This document shows, in pieces, positions 50,390-61,800 of a DNA stretch of 64,000 nucleotides (position 1 is the stretch's first letter; every line of letters starts with the position of its first letter). Location of the stretch: positions 1,674,001-1,738,000 of the forward strand of contig JAJQJQ010000016.1 of NCBI GenBank assembly GCA_028622995.1, in the 5' to 3' direction. The position numbers were made by a program, and so were the translations under genes. The stretch comes from Panagrolaimus kolymaensis (taxonomy: Eukaryota > Nematoda > Chromadorea > Rhabditida > Panagrolaimidae). A model generated the notes under the pieces. The model had not been told where the DNA came from and made no database searches. It was given only the letters and a program-made list of their open reading frames with translations.

Positions 50390-51286
50390 AACATAAATAA
50401 CATAAATAAAATTTTTAAATACTCTGGGAATATGTGCAAGCGATCCTTTCTTTTTTAAATTCTTTCACCAACGATTATCATTTTTTTATTGCTTTGATTA
50501 TGTATTAATCCGTGTCTTTAATTTAGCATTTCTATTATTTTGTTGTTGTTATAATTCAAAGGTACTTTTTTCCATTTTCTTTTTCACGGGTAAAAATACA
50601 CAAAAATTATAAGATATTGCGAGTATTTTTCTTCTTTTTATCTGTGTCTGTATTATTATTATTAAGCAAGTTTGAATAATAAATAAAATCTCATATCAAT
50701 CTGCCTCTCATTTTCTAGCAATTTATGCACTTTATTTAATAGCGCATTTTTTTTCAAACAAAACAAAAGCAAAAAAAGAAACACAAGAATCCGTGTAAAA
50801 AATTAGAGGATGAAAATCAAAAATCAAACAGAATCGTGTTATTATTAGATCAATAATAATATAAAAAGAATCAATTATTTTAGGGTAAAAACATTGTTTG
50901 TAAAAAAAAAAAAAGGAAGGAATAAATCAAAAGATTGAAAAGACACGTTAAAAATAAAGAATGGAGGCTTTAAAAAAATAGAAAGAGACGCGGCCTTTGC
51001 AGGAAGTATGTATGTAAAGGACTACCCAAAATAATAATATCATAAGGATTACGGTAATTAAAAAAAAGATAAAACCAATAATAAAAATCGGACACTTGAT
51101 GCCCGGTAAACAACCCAGAGTTTTCTTGTTAAAAAATATATTAATAATAAGAAATTGAATCACACACACCACGACCGAGATCGGATATATTACTAAATAA
51201 AGAGAAATGATAAAAAGAAGAAAAACAATTTAAAGTTAAAAAATAAAGATGAAAAAGATAAAATATTATATTAGAATAACCGTTTT
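50390..51286. other. Convergent 3' region
   Basis: AT-rich DNA between the patched-related gene (+) and the p66 gene (-). A minus-strand open frame at 50948-51172 is hydrophobic but has no start context or splice partner that I trust. Probably untranslated regions. Confidence 0.45.
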
Positions 51287-54200
51287 TTATTTTTTAGATT
51301 TGGACATTGTTTGTTGTTGTAAACGTTGAATATTTTGTAATAAAGTTGGGGAATTTTGATTTTGCATCATCGCTAATTGTGCAAGCATATTTTGACTCTA
51401 AAAAGTAATTTTTTTTAAATAAGAATGAAAATTTAAAAGTAAAATTATAAAAATGATACAAAAGTTATTATAATTGATTATAAATAAAGTATGTAAAATA
51501 CTTATGGATTTTTATTTTCATTTACAGTAACCTTTAATATGTAAGATTAATGTAAAAAAACCCCTACCATCATATTTTGAAGGAAATTCTGCTGTTGTTG
51601 TTGCTGATTGTTATTGTTATTTGAATTATTAGCTTGCATAGCGGCTTGCAAAAGAGCCAAAGCTCCTGTATTATTTGCGTTTGAACGGTTGTTTGATGCA
51701 TTATTATTGCTGTTACCATTTGCTAAAGCCCATAATTGCTGAAGCTATAAAATATATTAAAATAAATTTTTGTAAAAATTTAGAAAATTAATTTACTTGA
51801 AGCAAATTAGAATTATTTCCTCCTCCCATCATTGCAGCTACCATGGGATTTGCTGCACGCAACATATTCATAAATAATTGGTTTTGATTTTGATTGTTAT
51901 TCGATGACGAAGTGTTATTAGCATTCGCATTGGAAGAGGCTGCTTGGCTGCGTTTAGAAGATTTGGATTGTGACTAAAAATATAATTACTTAAAATTTAA
52001 AGTTCTAAATAAAACTAACCTGATTTTTTTGTGTAGAAGTTGAAGCATGGGATGTTTGTTGTTGCTGTTGTAATTGTTGTTGCTGGGATTTTTGTCTTTG
52101 CTGTTGTTGATGCAATGCTAAAGCGGCTTGCATGGTTTGATTTAAATTTCCAGCAGAAACTGATTGATGAAGCGAAGATGATGTACTAGCCGATTGTTTG
52201 GGAGCTGTAGGAGTTGCAGCTTTAGGTGGTGGTGGAGGTGGTGGGGGAGCTGGTGGATCATCAAATTTACCACCGGCAATTTGCTTTTCAAGTTCCTTTT
52301 CTTGTTCAGAAATTTTAGCGAAAGCTTTTTTAAATAATGAAGCATGATCTTGTTTCATTTTCTTTTTTTGTGCATCTTTTACGCATTTTTCGCAATATAA
52401 GTGAAGATCATTTTCTGTTCCAACTATTGCTTTCCACGATGGAGTAAAATCTGTACCACATTCTTCACAAGTATATGGGACTTCCTCATATTTTTTGAAT
52501 ACATTTTTATCTTTGAGCACTCGTTGAACCGTTAAATCAAGGCCCAATAAATAAAGAAAATCGGAGGTTGAACTCGGAATAAAATTAATATCCGAAACCA
52601 AAGGTTTTGGTGATGGTATTGAAAGTAATTGCTGATCCAATTGTTGTCGAAGTTTTCTTCTTGCTTCTGCAATTTTTTGAGCCGGGGTTGTTGTTGGAAC
52701 TGAAGGCTCTTTTTCTTTTTTCGGTGCAGGTGGAGGTGGTTGAGGTGGAGTTTGTACAACAGGTGCTGCTGCCTTTTGAATATTTTGTTGGTGTTGCTGC
52801 TGTTGTTGTTGCTGAATAGCTTGAAGAAGCTGGGGATTAAGCAATTGAGATGCTTGACTAGATAATTGTGGATTTGCCATGAGCCGTTGAATAAATGCTC
52901 GTTGAATTTGTGGATCAAGTCCAAGGAGGGCTTGATTTGTATCACGAGCAGTATTATTATTTTGTTTTGCTAAAAATATATTTTATATATATTATAATTA
53001 AATAAAGGCAAGCTTTTCATCATTTACCTTTAGAACTTTTGGGCGTTGTTCCATTGACTTTAATGGAAGGATTTGTTGCAACCGTGGGTTTATATGCATT
53101 CATATGCTGCTGTTGCCGGGCCACAACATCTGCAAGCATTTTCTGTTTTTTGATTATTTCAGCTTCGGCTTCTTTTTGATTTGATACTGTTTTTTTAAGC
53201 AATACCAATTTATTTTCCTCCATACGAAGCTGAGTTTCAAGCTCTTTCACTTGAAAAGCTCTCTCAAATTGTTGCTCTTTTGTAATTCCAGCTTGTTTAA
53301 ACTAAAAAAAAATGATGCAAAGGTTAGTATATAAAATATTAGAATTATCGTTTACTTCTTCATAATTCTTTTTTAAGTCTCCAATTTCTTCTGAATTTAA
53401 AGAAGATATTTCACTTTCATCAGTAAGCATGTAAACGTCATCATTATCCATTCGAACGCCAAATTTACAATCATATTGATCTAATTCAAACCCATCAATA
53501 AGTCTACGCTTTTTAGATGAGGGTTCTGAAATATCATCGACTGCTTCGTGATTTTCTTCATCGGGGATGAGATCTTCTTCAATGCCATTTGGCTAAAAAA
53601 AAATTACTCTTTCATGGCAAAATACATTGATAGAAAAAAAACAAACCATTGGAAACATTCCCATTCCTTCTTTGAATTTTAGCTTTTCTTGTGCTTTTAG
53701 AGCACTTGCACGTGTACTTCGCCGTAATGATGATGGGGAAACTTCACCGTCGGCAGTAATAATAAGTTCTTCAGAATCGTGATGATTACCGTTCTGTAAA
53801 AGATTAAATGTCAGAATTTTTGATAAAATGAAATTATCATTTTTTCGAATTGGATGGGAGTAAGAAAACCACGCGTATTAAAAATAAACGAATTCAAAAT
53901 TGTTTTTGACAATGCGATGAAAAATAATAATAAAAAAATGGAGAACAAGAGCGCGCACACCACCGCCTGCTTGGGCTTGAAACCGCGCCATTAAGCGGCA
54001 CCCTGACGATGCGGAATTTTTTTCTTTCATGAACAATAAAAAAAAATGAAAGAAAACCCGGGCGAAAAAACAAATCAATGAGCACAACAACTTACAACGA
54101 ACCAAAAGTTATTATTAGGAAGTTTTTTTCCTTGAGAACATAGTTAAGTGCAACTTGGAAATCATTAAAATAACGAATTTAAAGAATATTTTGCGGCGCA

Positions 54201-56450
54201 AAAGTATTTTTGTATGCTGCTGCAATGGCATTCATTCTTTAACAAACATATTATTTATCAATGAAAAATAACTTATTGCTTCTTGGGTTTTTTTATGCTG
54301 CTTAAAGTTTGAAAAAAATAAAAAGGAAATAAGCAAAAAAATGCAGACGTGTTTGTCCGGATAGTCTTACAAATCTTTCTTTTTGTTGAAAAGGAAATTA
54401 AGCAAGCCGAACCAGAACTAAGTAAAGCCAATAGGGCATTTTTTAAAAATAAAAGTATGAAAATGGATTTTTTTTTTCTTCAGGTAAGCAAAATAACAGG
54501 TTGTAGGAGGGAAGAAAAAACGAGAAATGTGAAATTACATTTTCGAAGTCTTACATTCTGAACTCATTTGCACAATTAGTTACTCAGAGTTTTCCATTTA
54601 TTGCAAGTGAAGCTAAGAGTTTAAATAGCTAATAACAGAAGCAAAAAAACCAAGACAAAAGCAAAGCATGTTGAGCCGGCTGCTGCGTCCTAAATAATCG
54701 AAATGCGCGTTGTCGCGCCACTGGCAGGCTCCGGTGTAAATCAATAAAGACGAGGTTTTTATTTTTTGAGGGAAACGAACGGGGAAAGTTTTTTCTAAGG
54801 ACATTCTTTTCTCGAAATAGTTTAGTTTTTTCTTTGGTTGATGAAACCCTTGAATCAAAACTGCATTTTTTCATTTTTGTTTCCAGTAGAAAATGACTTT
54901 TAAAATTTTAGGCTAGTTACATAGTTTTTTTTATTATCGCATTTTTTTACAGAATTTTTTTTTAATATCTATTTTTTGCAAAAGAAAAAAATTACGAAAT
55001 CGATTTCCTAAATAAATTTTTTTAAAGTAGAGTCCTTAAAAAATAATAAATAAAAAACAAAAGATAATTATGAATATTGTTAAAAGCCAAAAATGTTGGA
55101 TAGGAGTTTGAAACAAACAAAAAAAAAGAGGCTTGAATATGGTAGAAATTTGAGTGGAATATTAGGTATCAAGGATAATACTTTTTAGGAAAAGCAAGAG
55201 TCCAAGAGTCACACGCAGGCGGTTGCGCGGATTGCATGGCAAGATGTATCCGATTCTCTCTGAGCATATTTTCACACTTTAGATTTGGCGCGCAAAAATC
55301 AAAGGGATTTTCAATAAAGAAAGCCCTAAGGAACCAAAAAAGCATAGAGGCTTAGAATATCAACTATTATTCTAATTTTTTGGACAAGTAAATAGACTAA
55401 CATAGAAACCTAAAATCAAAAAAAATTTGAATCAGTAAGCTATGTTACAAGATTCACTCATTTTAAATGACTAATGTTATTTTTTATGGAATGGGTATAT
55501 TGGGAATTGCAGTGAACACTATTAACTCGTAGAATGACACGAGGATCTTTATAGCCTTTTAGTAATTTCCCTATCGCCATATATAAAACATGATGATTGA
55601 TAATTCCCCGTTTGTTGCTATCGGCATCTATCTTCGTATTAACGATGACAGTGCATGATTGCTTAAACATAGGCTAAGAATTCTTTCATTCGTCTGGGGT
55701 TTGTTAATGACTCTAATTGAACTCACTTTTATAACTTTGGTTGATTAACCAATTCTAAACTAATGAACCAGCAAATCATATATTCTCCTAAGATTTGCAT
55801 ATATTCTAATATTCCTACCCAAATCCAAGCTAAGAGATAAATCATCATGTTTTGTCACCTATATCGTTTTTATATTATTATAATTTCTAATGTTATTCAT
55901 AACTACTGTTCAAGCCTGAATAACTCGCTTAAAATGGGCGCGAAAAATGAGCGGGAACAATTTGCAGCGCCGAAAGGGATGTGTGAAAATATGCCCTCAA
56001 AAGCACTCGGATACATCTTGTCAGGCCACGGTTGCGCGAGCCAAAATGATGAAGAAAAATAAGAGAAGCGGTGGCGGGTTTTTTTCGACAAAAAATGTTC
56101 AGTTCAATGTCTGTCAGTCGTTTGTTGTCAACCATTGACTTGAGTCGAGGCCGGCTGCGGTCGTTTTTCTCATCTCGGACAATCGATTTTTGATTTTAAA
56201 GTAGGCAAAAAATATGATGTCGCCAATAAAGGAAAAAGCTTTAAAGTTTAAAATTCTCATTCAAAGGGTCATTTTGACTTTCGTATAATTTAGGTGTGAA
56301 CTTTAAATTCAAATGGAAATGTTAACAAAGTTTTTAAATATTTTTAGGCATACTTACTTCAATGTTTACATGAATTCCTGAGGGTCCAGCTCCATTAATT
56401 TCTTGAGAAATCCCTTCCAAAACTTCTGAAGTTTCTCTTGTGGTTGTCAT
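51287..56450 (-). CDS. dcp-66: p66/GATAD2 subunit of the NuRD chromatin-remodelling complex
   Basis: p66 bridges MBD and CHD4/Mi-2 in NuRD. Nine or so exons join. Exon 1 (MTTTRETSEVLEG..., ATG 56448-56450) is separated by a 2.56-kb intron from NGNHHDSEELIITADGE. The conserved CR1 helix is ETQLRMEENKLVLLKKTV, which in relatives forms the coiled coil with MBD2. CR2 carries the GATA-type finger CEECGTDFTPSWKA...LYCEKC. The finger is followed by a Lys-rich helix, poly-Pro, and long Gln-, Asn- and Ser-rich low-complexity tails spread over the last four exons. The stop is TAA at 51287-51289. The finger loop is 21 residues between Cys pairs, about four more than in human p66 as I recall it. The Gln/Asn tails are unusually long. 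Confidence 0.9.
53796..56356 (-). other. 2.56-kb first intron of the p66 gene
   Basis: This is the longest intron in the window, bounded by GTAAGTATG near 56356 and TTTTACAG near 53797, and the coding phase is kept (phase 0). It has GC-richer islands at about 53940-54060, 54660-54740, 55190-55300 and 55930-56180. These could be regulatory elements or internal promoters. I see no coding exon or RNA gene I can support. Confidence 0.55.
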
Positions 56451-59400
56451 AGTTGATATTAAATAATAAAGAAAAAGTAAAGTTGGAAAGTTTGCTGCTA
56501 AAATGATTTTTTTTAAGATGGTCTAAAAGAAACTGATAGTGAAACAAAATAGATCAAGGATAAATAAATAAAAACGATATAATAATTTTTGAGGTGATAG
56601 TGCAGCTCGAGGAAAAGCAGCTGCTGCCAAATCGGATGGCGACGACAAACGGAGATTATAGACAAAAACGTCCGCGCGTCCAAAATAAAAAAAAAGAGTA
56701 TACACACTTTGCGCAAAACAATACACGTCAAAAAACGGACACACATAACAACAACAAAAAAGCAGATGAAGCGCCATCGTGTGTGCTTCTTTAGGGAGGT
56801 TAGTGAGTGGCCAAAAAATAAAAAGTTTTTAAGATCCAATTTTTGGGACTATCATGAAGTTAAGTTAGTAGTAAAGCTTTTATTAAACTCCATCCTCAAA
56901 GTTATCATAATGAGTCGAAGTGCAATCATCTGTCGTTATAACATTTTTTCAATATAAGATTGAAACAATCTCGTTTTCTTAACATATGAAGAATAGAAAA
57001 AAGATAGGAAATAAATGATTTGGAGTTTTATTGCAACGTTTTTTCGTGGAAAAAAAATGAAAGCTGCCTGCGCGTTAAAGAACCGATACAAAATTGTGAG
57101 CCAGCCGTTAGGCGTCGCGGTCCGAAATATAAAAAGGAGGTCGAGAAAATAAAGCAAGAAACCAAAAACTCTCAAACAAAAAAAACGACAAAACAACACT
57201 ACCAACAAAAAAAAAGTGACGAGCTGATGCCGGAAAATTTGCTTTTAAAAATGAGAAAGGCGCGCAAAAAAAAACAATAAAGAAAGAAAAGATTATTGGG
57301 AAATACTACATAAAAAGGTGGCAAATTTAACTCATTCTACTTGCATATTCATCTCATCTAAATTCATTGATACAAAGATGAAAAGTTAATGACATGGCTT
57401 TTCGAAATAGCTCTTCGATGATAATTACCGAATGATAAACTAACTACTTATTAAATGTTAACAAAACAAAGTTAAATTTGATGCTCGATTTTTAAACTAT
57501 GTTTCTAATGCAACAAAATTTTACGTTACTTTTATCTAAATCATTTTACAACTTTTTTGAATGCTCCTCCAGTCCAAAAACTTTCAGAAGGAACAAACTT
57601 CTTATTTGAGTTCATTTACAAAAATCGTAATTTCTAATAATTTTTTATATTTATAAATTTAGTTATGGGTAAGAATTTTCATCATACTAAAATTTGAAGA
57701 ATCCCGCGCGAAAACAAAATTTTAAATGCCATCCTTCCGCATTGCTTTAAAGAAACCCAAAAATGCTTTTGCTAACGGCGGCGGACTGCCGAGTAGGTTA
57801 GTTGGCCTTTTTTACATCTTTCATATTTTCTTAAGGAAAAAACATTGCAATGCACACAACAATCAAGCATCGACTCACCGGCGACCGAGCGACGACCATC
57901 AATCGATTGATTGATTTTGCAAAAATGAGTGAAAAGTTGTTTTTTTTCTTTTCATTTTGAAATGCAATAAAACTTTTTTGTTTCTATAAAATGCTTTTTG
58001 CGCAAATTTTTTTAGGTAGTTTTGAAAAGTAACTGAAGAATCAAAAAATTACGAAAGAAAGTCTTAAATTCAAAAAAACAGTGATTCAGTTTCATACAAG
58101 CATACCTAAAATTTTACAGATTTTTGTTATCATTTTAGTAGGTTCTCGAAAATTCCAATAATTGCTAAGTTCATCTAAAATATTTTACAAACTAATTCAT
58201 CCTAAAATTTGGTATCTTTATTTTTTTTTTAGATAAAAAACTGAAAACTAACAATTTATTGTTTCAAAAAGAAAAAATTAGATTATCACAAGAAAGAAGC
58301 ACTAAAGAGAAACGGGTAGAAGAGTGTTTATTTGCTTTCAAACAAAAAAATCAATGAAAAATAGTTAATTTTAAAAAAAAAGCAACCAGCAGATGTGATT
58401 TTTTTTAGTTGTCATGTTCATCATTGAAACTCCTGTTAGCGCGATTAGGCCTTGAACTCGAATGCATTTATTCATCACTCACTCACTTTTCTTTCTTTGT
58501 ACTGTATACCTTTCTTTCTTTTTGAAAAAAAAAATGAGAAAAAAAGAGGCCAAGTTTGTGCTTTCTATCTCAGGTATATTGAATGTATGTATTCAAGTTT
58601 TTTTAAAGAGAGTGAAATGCAACACAAGCAAGCGTATCAAAAATAAGCACAAAAAACCGAAGTTTTTATAATGAAGTTTAATTTTTTTTAATTACCTTTT
58701 TTTTACAAAAGAGTATTTTTTATACAAAGTAATTGTTTGTTTGTTTGTTATTTGGAGATTAAATAAAAAAATCTACTAGCAGTTTTATTACCAAAAATAT
58801 TATAAGTAATAAAAAAAAATAAAAGAGAATGTATGGGAATTTATTTTACTAAATCAACTTTTTTAGTATAACTTTAAAAATTTTTTTTTTAAATCTCAAA
58901 AAAACATTTTGAAGAGAAAAAGAAATAAAGTTCGAAGAATTTAATTCACAGAAAAAAGATTAAAAATATATAAACTGAATTATAGATGGAACATCCTTTT
59001 CCATGACAAAAATCATGATCTAAAGTTTACTTAGGAAAATTAAAAAATATTAAATTAGCGTTTTGTATCTTTTGTGTAAGTCTATTCTTTTATAAGCCTA
59101 CAAAAAAGAAAATCTCTTACGGCTTAGACAGCAAAATTTGGATTTTATAAAATTTAAGATAACGTAAACATTTATAAAGCGGGCTTAAAAATCTCATCTT
59201 GTTATTTGATTTTTTTTTAAAGATTCAACCATCAAAAATTCAGGTCTGAATAAAGGCTTTTAAGTTTTTGCAATTTTCCGTTAGGCCCATTAATAAAAAA
59301 TCAATATGCAAACATTTAGAATTATCCAATAAAAAATGAATGATATGTCAATATCTAAATTTTAAGAAAAAGATTTCAAAATTCAAAATAAATTAAGACT

Positions 59401-60156
59401 TCAAAATCTTCGGCTCTAACATGAGCCCATGATTTGATGCAATAAAATTTCTAAAGTTTAAAATATTTTTGGATCTCTATTACTTTTTTTGGATACATAA
59501 ATGTTATAGATTAGGCAAAATGAGCGAAGCAGGAAAAAACATCACCCGCCGAAGGGCAAACCAGATAAAAGAATGTTTTTGCTTCTTTCTTTTTCTCCTC
59601 TGTTGCCACCACCATTAAATGAATGAACGCGGGCGTGTTGGCAGCAAATTTTTATCGATTTAAAGAAGCAAAAAAATATGAAAGAGTTTAACTCTTCCAT
59701 ATTAAGAAGTTTCTTCTTTCCCTCAAATTTTTAAAGTTTTTAAACAAAAAATTATTGGATTTTGGATGGGATGACCAGTGGTCACTCGACTCGTATATCA
59801 AATTGCAGTAAGCGATAAGACGATGAAAAATTAAAAAACGATGTTAGAGAAATAAGTTTTGATGATCAAAAAAAAAGGTGGATGAAGCTTATTAAAAAAA
59901 CACGCATTATTTTTCTCTTCTTTGGGACGCGTCCAGCGCTTGCTTGACACGACAACGACTCGACTGACTTTTTAGAAACAAACAAAGCGCGAAAGAGATG
60001 CTGCCTACAATTTTTATTTTCGAACAACCACCGGTGAAAAAAAAAGAAAGAAAAATGACATTCGGGACTGGCAAGGAATAAAATTAAAAAAAGTGAAATA
60101 AAAGAAAACATACTACTAAAATGGTAGCTTTCTTTACCTGAGTTTGTATACTCAGA
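56451..60156. other. Gene-poor divergent region between p66 and abcf-3, left part
   Basis: AT-rich, with GC-richer patches near 56620-56720, 57060-57120 and 57780-57900. The open frame 57020-57280 (+) is Lys-rich and lacks an ATG start; it has no domain. No supported gene or RNA gene. Confidence 0.45.
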
Positions 60157-60160
60157 TTAA

Positions 60161-60352
60161 AGGGACAAGACTATTTGATGTCTTTTTTCAAATTTCATTT
60201 TCCCGCAATTACCCGCAAGTGGAAAGATGAAGCGAGCTTTTTTCCGTGCAAGTTTACTGTATTACACGTAAAAAAGCTCGCTTCATCTTTCCGCTTGCGG
60301 GTAATTGCGGGAAAATGAAATTTGAAAAAAGGCATCAAATAGTCTTGTTCCT
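60161..60352. mobile_element. 192-bp foldback/MITE with TTAA duplication
   Basis: The left end AGGGACAAGACTATTTGATG is mirrored with one mismatch at the right end. Arms continue with matching CATTTTCCCGCAATTACCCG and GATGAAGCGAGCTTTTT around a short loop. TTAA flanks both ends (60157-60160, 60353-60356). It shares the AGGGA terminus and TTAA flank with the element at 49678-49931 but not the interior. No coding capacity. Confidence 0.85.
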
Positions 60353-60356
60353 TTAA

Positions 60357-61800
60357 TTTTGATAGTGAAGGAGCATTGAGTGAAAAAAAGGATGTACTCA
60401 AGGATCAAAGGTCATAGGTGTGATAATCGTGGAATTAGCAAATTCGATATTTAAAGAAAAATAAATTCTATAGATGAAAAAAATAGATCTTTCAGATCAA
60501 AGAATTCATTGCAATTATCCTGCTAACAAAATTCAAGTCAAAATCAGTTTTTTTTCCAAAAATAAAAAATGATAAAAAAAATAAAGAAGGTTGATTTCAA
60601 TAAATTCATCCTTTTCACATTTATTTGAGTTTATATTTCTAAAAGGAAACAACGAGCAAAAGAGCATGTTATTATTGTGCGCTAATCACGTCAGAGAATA
60701 GAGTGAATGAAGACCGCCCTCAAAAAATAAAAAATATAAATGAGGAGAGAAAGAAAACAAGACATGAGAGCGACGATGGGGTTGACGGTGGTAGTTGTTG
60801 GTTGGCCTAAAATAAAAAGTTGACAACAAGCAAGCCACCGGCAGCGGCAGAGTTGGTTTTTTGTGAAAAAAAAAGTTAGTCAGAGACGTTTTTCGTAAAC
60901 ATCTCCGGCTATTCTTCTTTTCTTCCCTTCTTCAACATCTATCTATCTCGATAGTCGTAATAAATAATAATCACAAATTTTTTTTTGTTGCACGAGGAAG
61001 CAAGCTTCTTTCTCTTTATGAATTTGTGAATGTGTTGAAATAAAAAAAAACTTAAATTTCAATGGAAAAAAAAGAATAGCACGAACTTTAATGTTTTTTT
61101 TACAAAAAGTCACAATTTGGAAAAAAAGCGATCGATTATTTTGAGTGTGCACTCCTTTTCTTTCAAATAACAAAAAAATAATATGAACAAACAAACGAAA
61201 ACTCAACTTAGGATTTTGCGACGTCATCATCAATAATACCGACAAAGGCAAAAAAAATAAAAGCAAAATAGAAGCTTTCGATTTTGCCAAAGAAGAAGTA
61301 ACATTAAAAAAACGCCAACCAATAACTTCTCCTTTTTAATTTATCAAAGAAATGAGCCAAATTTGCTAAGTTTTGAACCAAACAATAAAGTTTTTAAAAA
61401 AGATGTAACATTTGTTTTTGTTTTTCTTTTTTTTTAAATTATAAATTTTCGTAAATCTACAGTATTACTATATAATTCCTAACATATGATCGCGAAGAAG
61501 CTATCAAGATAGATTTTGGGGCAAATCTCACTCTCAATTCGATGACCCAGAAAAAAATCATAAGAATTAAATTTGGAAAAATATTAAGGATCATCCTAAA
61601 AGAATTCTTTTCAACTATGGTTTTGCTTGAGGTTACAAAAAAATTATTAAAATATTTTTAAAAAGCACCGCATATTTGGCGTCGCGGTTATAAAGTGCTT
61701 ATTACTATTCACAAAATAATTTCAGACCCACCACTGAAAAGATATCAATTTTTTTACCAACCAAAGTTTAGTTTATATTTATTAAAATTGGTTTAAAAAA
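60357..61800. other. Upstream region of abcf-3
   Basis: No gene seen. A GC-richer island at about 60700-60910 contains GGTTGGCC and CCACCGGCAGCGGCAG, like patches ahead of other genes here. Confidence 0.4.

Noticed and set aside
57020..57280. 86-residue Lys-rich open frame
   Set aside because: Starts at TTG rather than ATG; no domain and no introns nearby.
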